Source of the DNA: Paenibacillus sp. PAMC 26794 | GTDB taxonomy: Bacteria; Bacillota; Bacilli; Paenibacillales; Paenibacillaceae | DNA length: 42,917 bases | Reading direction: 5' to 3' | Assembly (NCBI RefSeq): GCF_000316035.1 | Contig: NZ_ANHX01000033.1 | Span: 1-42,917, forward strand | Shown: piece after piece, positions 24,828 through 32,589 of the stretch | Layout of the letters: each line of letters starts with the position of its first letter | Position numbering within the stretch: position 1 is the first letter of the stretch | Position numbers and translations under genes: made by a program | Notes under the pieces: model-generated | Seen by the model: only the letters and a program-made list of their open reading frames with translations | Databases searched by the model: none | What the model was told of the DNA's origin: nothing

Positions 24828-24928
24828 TTTTGAACCCCTCCATAAATAGGCTGTATCAAGGTAAAGCATAATCTTTTTACTGCTCTTCTTCTATTATTTG
24901 AGCCTATTTCGAGGCATCCATTTAGGGT

Positions 24929-24976
24929 ACTTTAATGTTCCTATGGCACTTCATTCTTCCTATAGAACATCAAAGT
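24929..24976. promoter_or_regulatory. Candidate HxlR operator dyad
   Basis: ACTTTAATGTTC (24929-24940) and GAACATCAAAGT (24965-24976) are inverted repeats with 11 of 12 matches, 36 nt apart centre to centre. A direct repeat TTCCTAT also lies within. The site is in the gap between the HxlR gene and the oxidoreductase it probably controls. Confidence 0.55.
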
Positions 24977-25071
24977 GCGTACTTCCAGATGTTTTCATAC
25001 CTGTTTATAATAGCATCAGCCACTGATTCATGGCTACAAGAATGCAATGCAGAAAGGTAGTGAACGTTAAG

Positions 25072-25659
25072 ATGAACGTACTCGTTGTAGTATCCCACCC
25101 AAGAAAAGACTCCTTGACCTTTCAGGTAGCTGAACGTTTTGCACATGGTCTTACCGATGCTGGTCACGGTTATGAGATATTGGATTTGCATGGGATTGGA
25201 TTTGACCCGATTCTCCGGGAGATGGATGAACCAGACTATACCCAAGAAAATCAGGTGTTCTCACCTGAGGTTGAAACCGAGATGAAGCGATTGAAGAAAC
25301 ACGATGCTGTGGCTTTTGTGTTTCCTCTCTGGTGGTGGCATCTGCCAGCCATGTTGAAAGGTTATGTAGATCGTGTCATGAATAACGGATTTGCCTATGG
25401 TGCAAACAAACTTCCTCATCAGCAGATATTGTGGATCGCTCTTTCGGGTGTGACGGAAGAACAGATGCACAAGCGCAACTATGGTCAATCGATCGCCAAT
25501 CTGCTCAATGTGGGGATTGCCGATTATTGCGGCGTGTCCCAATCAAGGGTTGAGTTTTTATATGAAACGTTGGAATCCAAGCCTGAGCATTATGAGGCAC
25601 TGCTGAACCATGCGCATCACTTGGGCCTGAACTATGCCAACGATATTCCGACTCCATGA
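25072..25659 (+). CDS. Flavodoxin-fold NAD(P)H oxidoreductase (KefF/MdaB/YwrO type)
   Basis: The protein starts with the first Rossmann-like strand MNVLVVVSHPRKDSLTF, which carries the FMN phosphate loop. The next blocks are FVFPLWWWHLPAMLKGYVDR, the strongest signature of the NQO1/KefF family, and HQQILWIALSGVTEE. Such enzymes reduce quinones or nitro compounds by two electrons. The frame is open to 25030, but those residues precede the first strand, so I start at ATG 25072 (195 residues). It lies divergent from the HxlR gene, a common repressor-target layout. Confidence 0.88.
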   Translation: MNVLVVVSHPRKDSLTFQVAERFAHGLTDAGHGYEILDLHGIGFDPILREMDEPDYTQENQVFSPEVETEMKRLKKHDAVAFVFPLWWWHLPAMLKGYVDRVMNNGFAYGANKLPHQQILWIALSGVTEEQMHKRNYGQSIANLLNVGIADYCGVSQSRVEFLYETLESKPEHYEALLNHAHHLGLNYANDIPTP

Positions 25660-25745
25660 TGGTATGAGAAAAAAGGTATAACCCGAATATGAATTCTGAA
25701 GTTTTGTGGTACGTTCAATGGCGAATCACTACGCTTGAACACGGC

Positions 25746-25770
25746 AAAAAGGTCGCTCCGAAGAGCGACC
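25746..25770 (-). terminator. Terminator of the FusB-type gene
   Basis: Minus-strand GGTCGCTC-TTCG-GAGCGACC followed by TTTTT: an 8-bp stem closed by a UUCG tetraloop. It also faces the oxidoreductase gene on the other strand. Confidence 0.9.
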
Positions 25771-25787
25771 CTGCTGTGTGTCTTGCA

Positions 25788-26429
25788 TTATTTTACTGTC
25801 GAGAGAAGAAACTTCTCCAACATAGTGATATCGGTGATGCTATGGTTACAAGCTGTGTTATCCATGCATACGTACTGGGCAATGGAAGAAAAGTTGTCTG
25901 GCGAATGAGCCTTGGTCTTCACGTTGAAGAATCCAAGTTCCTGATGACGATGACAGAACATACAGTACCCTTTTTTGTTCGTGGGTGTAATCCGTCCCTC
26001 AATACCGAGGAACCTGCCTTCGTGCGGGTACACGATGAACAAGCGACTCGTGGCAATGTCAGTCCATCTCAGATAGGTTGTATGTGCGTAATCGATGGAT
26101 TCGAGATCCGGCACTTTAAGCTTCTTGGCCTTTGGAAACAGCTTCTGAATCTGCTTCGCTGATACTTGCGGATATGGAATCAGATATGATTCCAGCCCGT
26201 TCAGATACGTCTGCAATTCATGTGCCGTCTCATACGTGGATAACTGCTCCAGCAGTTGCTTCTGCTCCGAAGTGAGTTCATCGAAGATGCTCACCGCATT
26301 TGTGCCGACCGTATAACGGACGGTTTCCAATACTTTGGGATCCACAACCGAGCGTAGCGTTTTCAGCAGGAAATCAGCTTGTTTTTGAATATAATTAAAT
26401 TGATGATTCTGAATAAATGGTGTTTGCAT
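25788..26429 (-). CDS. FusB/FusC-family EF-G-binding protein
   Basis: At 213 residues it has exactly the FusB length. The N-terminal part is helical (NYIQKQADFLLKTLRSV). The C-terminal domain has YLRWTDIATSRLFIVY and a four-cysteine zinc finger: YCMFCHRH and VCMDNTACNH. FusB proteins bind elongation factor G and release it from ribosomes stalled by fusidic acid; chromosomal forms (FBP) are widespread in Firmicutes. The ATG follows AAGGGG. A TTG at 26474 is in frame but has no ribosome site. The long upstream leader can fold so as to hide the ribosome site (see 26430-26646). Confidence 0.88.
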   Translation of the reverse strand: MQTPFIQNHQFNYIQKQADFLLKTLRSVVDPKVLETVRYTVGTNAVSIFDELTSEQKQLLEQLSTYETAHELQTYLNGLESYLIPYPQVSAKQIQKLFPKAKKLKVPDLESIDYAHTTYLRWTDIATSRLFIVYPHEGRFLGIEGRITPTNKKGYCMFCHRHQELGFFNVKTKAHSPDNFSSIAQYVCMDNTACNHSITDITMLEKFLLSTVK

Positions 26430-26646
26430 GGCGTTCAGCCCCTTATTTTTATTGGAAGAACAAATAAGGTGCAAAGCCTGAGGGATGAAACGTTATGTTA
26501 ATGTTGATTCCAGGGCAAACGATCTCATTTTTGTCGCGCCCTACACAAAGTCCGCCCCTATTCAGGCTTTGCGTAAGGCTTTCTAGCGAACGAGCAATCC
26601 GGCATCATCCATATTGCCACGTCATAACCCCCAATACGATAGATAT
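26430..26646 (-). promoter_or_regulatory. Structured 5' leader of the FusB-type gene
   Basis: Between the promoter and the start codon lie about 217 nt. GCAAAGCCTGA (minus strand, 26572-26562) pairs perfectly with TCAGGCTTTGC (26481-26471), closing an 80-nt domain. Next, CCTTATTT pairs with AAATAAGG, the latter containing the AAGGGG ribosome site. A short frame MRSFALESTLT lies inside the closed domain. This is the layout of a translational attenuator. Staphylococcal fusB is known to be controlled by translational attenuation; the equivalence here is inference. Confidence 0.5.
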
Positions 26647-26652
26647 ATCGAA

Positions 26653-26681
26653 ATTATAGCAGGGCAGCATAGTGTAGGCAA
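26653..26681 (-). promoter_or_regulatory. Promoter of the FusB-type gene
   Basis: On the minus strand TTGCCT (26681-26676), a 17 nt spacer, and TATAAT (26658-26653). This puts the transcript start near 26646. Confidence 0.75.
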
Positions 26682-26726
26682 CGGGCTTCGTTCCAATTTC
26701 CTCTGTTCAAGAAATATGATTACATC

Positions 26727-28346
26727 TCAGGCTTCCTTCCCATTTTCCACGAAATGATCTACTGCTGACTTCTCAATGGCCAACCCTTCCGTGTAACGCT
26801 CCATGAACAAGGTAAATCCATTCACGTCCGCCCTATTTGGAGAAACCTCTTGGCCTTCTGCGTCAATAAACACCTTAGTAGTAAGGTACTCCGCCAAACC
26901 CTCGTGCTGCTGCTTATTAACCATGTAGGAAGCCAAAATAGCCATTCCCCATGCGCCGCCTTCACCAGCGGTAGACATGACCGACACGGGAATATTCAGT
27001 GCGGATGCGCACATTTTTTGAGCGACTAGTGGGGTTTTGAACAATCCGCCATGCGCCCAAATGTGCTCAATCGTTACGTGCTCCTTCTGTGTGAGAATAT
27101 CCAGCCCGAGCCTTAGTGCAGCAAACGCAGCAAACAGATGGACTCTCATAAAGTTTGCCAGGTTGAAGCGGCTCTCTGGAGAACGTACGAACAACGGACG
27201 ACCTTTTGCAATTCCTGTAATGTTCTCGCCTGAATAGTAGCCATAGCTCAGTAAGCCACCGCCATCAGCGTCAGCTTTCAGTGCTTCATTGAACAACACA
27301 CTGAATAACTGGTTCATATCGGGCTTCTGTCCCATAGCCTCATAAAACTCACGGAACAAGTCGACCCAGGCATTAATATCGCTGGAGCAGTTATTCGCAA
27401 GAACCATAGCCACAGGATTGCCATCAGGTGTAGTCACGATGTCAATCTCAGGGTATACCGTAGATAGGTTTTTATCTAATACAATCATGGCAAAAATCGA
27501 TGTACCTACGGAAATGTTACCCGTACGTTTTTGGACACTATTTGTAGCGACCATCCCTGTTCCAGCATCGCCTTCCGGAGGGCACAGTGGAATATTGGAT
27601 TTCAAGTTACCTGATGGATCTAACAGTCGGGCACCAGCTTCACTAAGATATCCGGCATGTTCACCTGCAGTGTACACTTTAGGCAAAATATCTTTAAGAT
27701 TCCACGTGTAGCCTTTGTCGGCAATTATATCGTCAAACTTCTTCAACATATCTTCATGGTATTCCAGTGTGGATTCATCAATTGGGAACATACCTGAGGC
27801 ATCCCCTATACCAATAGCTTTACTGCCAGTTAACAGCCGATGTATGTAACCTGATAGTGTCGTAATATAATTGATGTTCGTAACATGCTCTTCTCCGTTC
27901 AAAATCGCTTGATACAAATGTGCGATGCTCCAGCGCTCTGGAATTTTAAACTGGAATTTCTCGGTTAGCTCTGATGCAGCCTTCCCCGTTGTGGCATTAC
28001 GCCATGTACGAAACGGAACCAATAACTCCCCATTTTGATCAAGTGCAATATAACCCTGCATCATAGCAGAACATCCGATTGAGCCAATTTTTTGTATCGT
28101 TACACCATAATTTTTTTCAATCTCTTGCTTTAATTGATGATAGGTTTGTTGCAACCCATGAATCATTTCATCGATATGGTAAGTCCAGTAACCGCCAATC
28201 AATTGATTTTCCCACTCATAACTGCTGGAACAGATGGTGTTAAAATTGTGATCCATGAGTACAGCTTTGATTCGTGTGGACCCAAATTCAATGCCAAGCG
28301 AAGTTTCCCCCCCGACGATTGCTTGTTTCAAGTTTTGATCCATCAT
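26727..28346 (-). CDS. araB: FGGY-family sugar kinase, AraB-like ribulokinase
   Basis: A 539-residue FGGY kinase. TSLGIEFGSTRIKAVLMD is the first phosphate-binding loop, GDASGMFPID the sugar-domain segment, CPPEGDAGTGMVATNSV the second loop, and STAGEGGAWGMAILASYM the adenosine site. Several blocks (WENQLIGGYWTY, VPFRTWRNATTGKA, RWSIAHLYQAILNGE) match the AraB type of Lactobacillus and Bacillales rather than E. coli. It would phosphorylate L-ribulose; a different ketose is possible. No araA or araD is adjacent, so it stands alone. The ribosome site AGAGG is too close to the first ATG (28355), so I use ATG 28346. Confidence 0.82.
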   Translation of the reverse strand: MMDQNLKQAIVGGETSLGIEFGSTRIKAVLMDHNFNTICSSSYEWENQLIGGYWTYHIDEMIHGLQQTYHQLKQEIEKNYGVTIQKIGSIGCSAMMQGYIALDQNGELLVPFRTWRNATTGKAASELTEKFQFKIPERWSIAHLYQAILNGEEHVTNINYITTLSGYIHRLLTGSKAIGIGDASGMFPIDESTLEYHEDMLKKFDDIIADKGYTWNLKDILPKVYTAGEHAGYLSEAGARLLDPSGNLKSNIPLCPPEGDAGTGMVATNSVQKRTGNISVGTSIFAMIVLDKNLSTVYPEIDIVTTPDGNPVAMVLANNCSSDINAWVDLFREFYEAMGQKPDMNQLFSVLFNEALKADADGGGLLSYGYYSGENITGIAKGRPLFVRSPESRFNLANFMRVHLFAAFAALRLGLDILTQKEHVTIEHIWAHGGLFKTPLVAQKMCASALNIPVSVMSTAGEGGAWGMAILASYMVNKQQHEGLAEYLTTKVFIDAEGQEVSPNRADVNGFTLFMERYTEGLAIEKSAVDHFVENGKEA

Positions 28347-28463
28347 CGTGTCCATCCTCTCTGAATTTGGAATTCACCCGATTAGAGAATAAAGTGAGCT
28401 AAATAGCCCAAGTCATGGTGTGAATTTCACGAAGAACGAGCAGAATCGGGGCTGTACGGACAA

Positions 28464-28622
28464 TTACAAGGTTAATACCACCTGTACTTCGCCACATGCC
28501 AATATTTCACCTGTTTGAATAAAACCAAGAGAGTCATAAATTTTCTTCGCAACTACATTTTCAGGTTTGTAGGTGAGCTCTACAACTTTGGCTTTTCCAC
28601 GTGGAAAAGTTCTTTTATCAAA
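28464..28622 (-). pseudogene. C-terminal remnant of a GNAT acetyltransferase
   Basis: The minus strand has 52 codons reading FPRGKAKVVELTYKPENVVA then KKIYDSLGFIQTGEILACGE and a stop. This is the last beta-alpha-beta of a PaiA/BltD-type GNAT protein. Upstream in frame a TGA follows after five codons, and the N-terminal three quarters are missing. The remnant is cut at the point where a metalloprotease gene begins on the other strand. Confidence 0.75.
28592..28609. repeat. Perfect 18-bp palindrome at a gene-fusion breakpoint
   Basis: CTTTTCCAC followed by GTGGAAAAG, no loop. It lies in the GNAT remnant just before the metalloprotease sequence becomes recognisable. Confidence 0.6.
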
Positions 28623-28631
28623 TCAGGAAAA

Positions 28632-29147
28632 TTGAATTTGAAAATTAGTACTGAATATGCTGCTGGTGGAGATTATACTTCGACAGATATAACAGAAGGG
28701 ATTAACAGATGGAAAAACACAAGTGCAAATTTAAACTTATCATCAGCTTCGTTTGCTTCATCTAATGTTGATATTAGGGCCATTAATGAACAAACATGGC
28801 AGAATAACGGCTGGGGATCGAACACATATGCGTGGACACAACCATATGATGGTACATTTGCTTGTGCTACTAGTTTAGCAACAAATAAGTGTACATCATC
28901 TAACAGTATTGATTATGCTGCTATTTATATTAATATAAGCAAGGATACTGGAGGACTTTTATCATCAACAAAACAAGATCGAAGAAGAGGTGTTATAGCT
29001 CATGAACTTGGTCATGCTTTCACTATTCACCATAACAGTTTAATTGGAGCAACTTCAGTTATGAAAAAAAACATGTGGAATGAAAGTAATTTTTCTTTAA
29101 CACCTACGTCAACGGATATTAACGATTTTAATAGAGTATATATATAG
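28632..29147 (+). pseudogene. Matrixin-like zinc metalloprotease lacking its N-terminus
   Basis: Recognisable protease sequence runs from about GKLNLKISTEYAAGG to the end. It includes AHELGHAFTIHH, an HExxHxxxxxH metzincin zinc site, though the usual Gly three residues after the second His is Thr. VMKKN follows as a candidate Met-turn. Such enzymes are secreted, but there is no signal peptide here. The open frame extends to 28515 only through DNA antisense to the GNAT remnant. TTG codons at 28632 and 28638 behind AGGAAA could start a cytoplasmic form. I read it as a 5'-truncated gene. The next gene starts 10 nt later. Confidence 0.65.
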
Positions 29148-29157
29148 GAGTGGGAAA

Positions 29158-29694
29158 ATGAGAAGAATTCTGATTTCATTTAGTATTGGCTTTGGTTATA
29201 TTTACTCTTCATCATTACATACAAATGATGCCCATAATCATTTAGCTGCTGCTATTCAAAGTGACTCTACAGCTGAAGAATTATCAATTCCTGAGTTGAT
29301 TGTAAAAGGCATTGTAATTGAAGAGTTGCCTGAGGTGAGTCGAGAGACCGGTATTTATAATCCCAAAGTTGACACTTCATATTTAGTTTCTCCTGTAAAA
29401 GTTAAGATTGAAGAAGTCATTTCGGGAGATTTAGTTGAGAATGAAATAACCTACTTACAGAGAACAGAAAGTACTGATAAAATAAAAACGGATGATGAAG
29501 TTGTTTTAATGTTAAACCGTACATCAGATAACTTCTTTTGGTCCTATAATTTTAATGATGGTATATGGCAAGTGGATAACAACGGAATTGTTAGTTCAAG
29601 TTCAAACTCTAAAATGCTTAAAGGATTTAAAAATACAAACGCAACAGAGTTCGTTGAAGAGATCAAAGAAGAATTGAATAATTCGATGGATTAG
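29158..29694 (+). CDS. Unknown secreted or membrane-anchored protein
   Basis: Begins RRILISFSIGFGYIYSSSLH, a weak signal-peptide-like start, then a 150-residue domain with VKGIVIEELPEV, SPVKVKIEEVISGDL and DEVVLMLNRTSDNFFWSY. This looks like a small beta-rich extracellular domain. No family recognised. Good AGGAGTGG site before the ATG, 10 nt after the metalloprotease stop, so it is in the same transcript. Codon use is more AT-rich than the neighbouring kinase gene, which suggests this segment was acquired. Confidence 0.72.
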   Translation: MRRILISFSIGFGYIYSSSLHTNDAHNHLAAAIQSDSTAEELSIPELIVKGIVIEELPEVSRETGIYNPKVDTSYLVSPVKVKIEEVISGDLVENEITYLQRTESTDKIKTDDEVVLMLNRTSDNFFWSYNFNDGIWQVDNNGIVSSSSNSKMLKGFKNTNATEFVEEIKEELNNSMD

Positions 29695-29716
29695 GTAGAA
29701 TATACAAGCCCATTAG

Positions 29717-29751
29717 CACTAAGTATATCTGAATAATAGATATACTTAGTG
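29717..29751. repeat. Perfect 14-bp inverted repeat between two unknown genes
   Basis: CACTAAGTATATCT (29717-29730) and AGATATACTTAGTG (29738-29751) with a 7 nt loop. AT-rich, no T tail; it ends just before the ribosome site of the next gene, so it may be an operator or an RNA hairpin. Confidence 0.6.
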
Positions 29752-29772
29752 TAATATAAGGATGTGATTCAT

Positions 29773-30159
29773 TTGAAAAATAAAAAGATAATAATTAGCG
29801 TTGTTACACTGTGTATTCTACTCATATTAGGTTTTCTGAGATGGGACAATCTTGAATCTGAACCCAGCGTAAACTTTGAATATAAGTATGATCGATGGAC
29901 AGGTCAAAAATGGGTAGACTTTTATCCGCCTCTTGCTTCTTCCAATAGCATGGAGTTTCCACTTATATATATTGATGAAATAAGTCAGGATGATATAAAT
30001 AAATATTTAGGGAAACACGCTCTTTCTGGAGAATTGGTAAACAAGTGGATTGAAAGAACAAAGTTTACGGATGGATATTTAGGTCTATTATTTATGAATA
30101 TAATAGTGCTAATTTACAGTTGCTTTAGAATATTTGTTTTGAAACGCAAAAATACTTAA
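29773..30159 (+). CDS. Unknown small membrane protein
   Basis: About 128 residues with a membrane helix at each end: KIIISVVTLCILLILGFL near the N-terminus and GLLFMNIIVLIYSCFRIFVL near the C-terminus, followed by basic KRKNT. The loop between carries FEYKYDRWTGQKWVDFYPP and lies probably outside. The GTG at 29764 is inside AAGGATGTGAT, which is a near-perfect ribosome site for the TTG at 29773; I use the latter. Third gene of the 28.6-30.2 kb cluster; function unknown. Confidence 0.65.
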   Translation: MKNKKIIISVVTLCILLILGFLRWDNLESEPSVNFEYKYDRWTGQKWVDFYPPLASSNSMEFPLIYIDEISQDDINKYLGKHALSGELVNKWIERTKFTDGYLGLLFMNIIVLIYSCFRIFVLKRKNT

Positions 30160-30568
30160 AGCTCGCATTGATAATATTCAGGATTATTGCCGCGACTGTG
30201 ATTTTAGCGGCAACCTGAAATTTTTCATATTTTACCTATTTTGAGATTGTAAACACGAAATCCCCCCTTATTAATAAGCGTCATATCGATACAAAGGCAT
30301 GATATAGTCTAAAACTTCCATGAATACCATGTTCACTAACCCACCGTTGACGCAATCATTTGATTCTATTTTAGCTCTTTGGAGGTTCATCCGGTTCACG
30401 AACTCAGTTTACATTATTTTGTGGTGGCCTTAGTGACCACATTATTATATGGCCATCCTTTCATACATACGAACGAGTTATCCTTCATACACAAAAAAGA
30501 AGCCACCTCCCTGGCCTTCCCCAGTTCAGTGACTCCATTTTAAAAACTATTCTAACCCCTACATTCAA
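30160..30568. other. 409-nt gap without genes; holds a terminator
   Basis: No coding frame with a start signal is seen. Small hairpins occur: TTGCCGC/GCGGCAA at about 30186-30212 (no T tail) and TGTGGT/ACCACA at about 30419-30440. At 30493-30519, read on the minus strand, a stem GAAGGCCA/TGGCTTC with one bulge is followed by TTTTTT; this is the terminator of the permease pair. Confidence 0.65.
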
Positions 30569-31441
30569 CTACTCTTTCACAGCACCTACCACGATCCCAG
30601 TAACAAAATAACGTTGCAGGAACGGGTACACAAGCAGGATTGGCAGTGCGCTGATAAAGATCTGCGAAGCCCGAATGGTCCGTTGGGACAGGTTCTTCAC
30701 CGCTTCTGGATCAAGCTTCGACATATCGGCCTGCACGATGATCGTCTGCATGAATGTCGCGAGTGGCAGCTTCTCCGCATCACGGATGTAGATGATTCCG
30801 TCGAAATACGCGTTCCAATGCCCAACCATCATGAAGAGCGAAACCGTTGCAATAACGGGTACCGAGACAGGCAGATAGATTTTGATAAACGTCTTAAAGT
30901 GCCCTGCGCCATCGATAAATGCCGCTTCTTCCAGATCCTTCGGAACGGTACGGAAGAAATTCAGCAACAGAATGATGTTAAATACCGCAACCAATCCTGG
31001 CAGGATCAAGGCCAGCAATGTGTTCATCAGTCCCAGCTTCAGAATCAGGATGTACCCCGGAATGAGGCCACCGCTGAACAGCATCGTGATGACAAAATAC
31101 CACAGATAGATGTTACGTGCGCGGAACACCCGCGTCTCCTTGGAAAGCGCATAGGCTGCAATCGTATTAACGATCAACGCAAGTCCAGTACCGAGTACCG
31201 TCCGCTCCACAGATACCCATAAGGAGGAGAGGAAGTTGGTATTGGCGAACGTCTTGGCATACGCCTCCAGTGTAAATCCAATTGGCCAGAACGTTACGAG
31301 ACCAGCATTCGCAGGTGCGGATGCGCTAAGTGATACCATGAGTAAGTGATACAAAGGCAGCAAGCAGAGCAGTGAAAGGATGGTCAGTAACACATTGTTG
31401 AATATGCTGAATATGCGGTAAGGCATCGTTTTATGGTACAT
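30569..31441 (-). CDS. Carbohydrate ABC transporter permease (LplC/YtcP type)
   Basis: The 290-residue inner-membrane permease has about six helices and the conserved EAA loop EEAAFIDGAGHFKTFIKIYL that contacts the ATPase. The C-terminus VKNLSQRTIRASQIFIS and LQRYFVTGIVVGAVKE is typical of the LplC/YtcP group that imports oligosaccharides. It pairs with the LplB-like permease 16 nt upstream and the binding lipoprotein at 36379. No ATPase is encoded here; in Bacillales such importers share MsmX. ATG behind AAGGATGA. Confidence 0.9.
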   Translation of the reverse strand: MYHKTMPYRIFSIFNNVLLTILSLLCLLPLYHLLMVSLSASAPANAGLVTFWPIGFTLEAYAKTFANTNFLSSLWVSVERTVLGTGLALIVNTIAAYALSKETRVFRARNIYLWYFVITMLFSGGLIPGYILILKLGLMNTLLALILPGLVAVFNIILLLNFFRTVPKDLEEAAFIDGAGHFKTFIKIYLPVSVPVIATVSLFMMVGHWNAYFDGIIYIRDAEKLPLATFMQTIIVQADMSKLDPEAVKNLSQRTIRASQIFISALPILLVYPFLQRYFVTGIVVGAVKE

Positions 31442-31457
31442 TCGTTTGTCATCCTTT

Positions 31458-32420
31458 CTAGAAAATTCGATATCCGGCGAATCGGTAAGCCAGTCGGTAC
31501 GAGATCACAATCAGGATCAGGCTGATGACCGATTTGAACAGATTCACAGCGGTAGCGAAACTGAACTGCCCACTAAGCAGACCTTCTCTATACACAAACG
31601 TATCGATAATATCTCCTTGTTGGTAAATCAACGGACTATATAAGTTAAAGATTTGGTCAAAGTTGGCGTTAAGCACATTACCCAGTGCCAGCGTTGCGAT
31701 TACGATCCCAATGGGAATAAGTGCCGGGATAGTAATATACATCGTTTGCTTCCAGCGTCCTGCTCCATCCACTTCAGCCGCTTCATAGAGCGCAGGATTA
31801 ATGCCGGACAGTGCCGCAAGGAAGATGATCGTATTGAAGCCAAATTCCTTCCAGACATCACTCGCAATAACCGTGAACCGGAACCAGCTGCCATCCCCCA
31901 GGAAGAAGATTGGCTTGATGCCGAATACGGATACCAGGAACTGATTGACAATACCCGTTTGGGCTAGAATGTCGATCAGAATGCCGGATAACGTAACCCA
32001 GGACAGAAAGTGAGGAAGATACACGAGCGTCTGAATCGTTCTTTTCAGCGCCATCTTCCGAACTTCATTGAGCAATAATGCAAATATAAACGGAATAATC
32101 AGGTTCATGATGATCTTCGTACAGGCAAAGAACAGCGTATTCCACGTAATCTGCAAGAAATAATCATTTTCCCACATGTACCTGAAATGCTTCAGTCCTA
32201 CCCATTCGGAATTGAAAAATCCCAGTGCAGGTTTATAATCTTGAAATGCCATCAAAATCCCGGACATCGGAATGTATGAAAATATAAAGACCATAATGGC
32301 CGCCGGCAACACCATAAAGTGCAGAATCCATGGCTGTTTGTAGCGTTTTTTTCTCTTTTTATCCAGCTTGTTCCCAACGTTTGCCTGCGGGATCCGCTTA
32401 CCCTCCAATTTAGCCTCCAT
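31458..32420 (-). CDS. Carbohydrate ABC transporter permease (LplB/YteP type)
   Basis: The 320-residue permease starts with a basic cytoplasmic tail (KRKKRYKQPWILHF), then the first helix and GILMAFQDYKPALG. The EAA loop is YEAAEVDGAGRWKQTMYITI. The C-terminal YRLAYRFAGYRIF is common in this group. Together with the LplC-like partner it forms the channel for an oligosaccharide, probably a plant cell-wall fragment given the YesMN regulators (inference). First gene of the minus-strand operon, transcribed away from the sensor kinase gene. ATG behind AGGAGAAG. Confidence 0.9.
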   Translation of the reverse strand: MEAKLEGKRIPQANVGNKLDKKRKKRYKQPWILHFMVLPAAIMVFIFSYIPMSGILMAFQDYKPALGFFNSEWVGLKHFRYMWENDYFLQITWNTLFFACTKIIMNLIIPFIFALLLNEVRKMALKRTIQTLVYLPHFLSWVTLSGILIDILAQTGIVNQFLVSVFGIKPIFFLGDGSWFRFTVIASDVWKEFGFNTIIFLAALSGINPALYEAAEVDGAGRWKQTMYITIPALIPIGIVIATLALGNVLNANFDQIFNLYSPLIYQQGDIIDTFVYREGLLSGQFSFATAVNLFKSVISLILIVISYRLAYRFAGYRIF

Positions 32421-32481
32421 AGCGCTTCTCCTGTTCCCAAAAAAAGTTTTTGTGTGTGATCGGGTTCTCTGATATAAATAG

Positions 32482-32528
32482 TATCAAGCCATTCTGAGGT
32501 CTGCTATATAACATTGTTAGGCTTGATA
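32482..32528. promoter_or_regulatory. Dyad in the divergent promoter region of the importer and sensor kinase
   Basis: TATCAAGCC (32482-32490) and GGCTTGATA (32520-32528) are a perfect 9-bp inverted repeat, 38 nt apart. It lies midway between the two divergent start codons. It is a candidate target for the AraC-type regulator encoded at 34634. Confidence 0.5.
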
Positions 32529-32589
32529 GTGTTTTGTTAGGGTATCATCAGAAGAGGTAGTTTACACACGAATTAGAAGGAGACTTTTC

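Noticed and set aside
25689..26162. Plus-strand open frame of 157 codons
   Set aside because: It is antisense to the FusB-type gene and runs through that gene's terminator hairpin; no ribosome site.
28515..28631. N-terminal extension of the metalloprotease frame
   Set aside because: This part is antisense to the GNAT remnant and gives no protease-like sequence or signal peptide.
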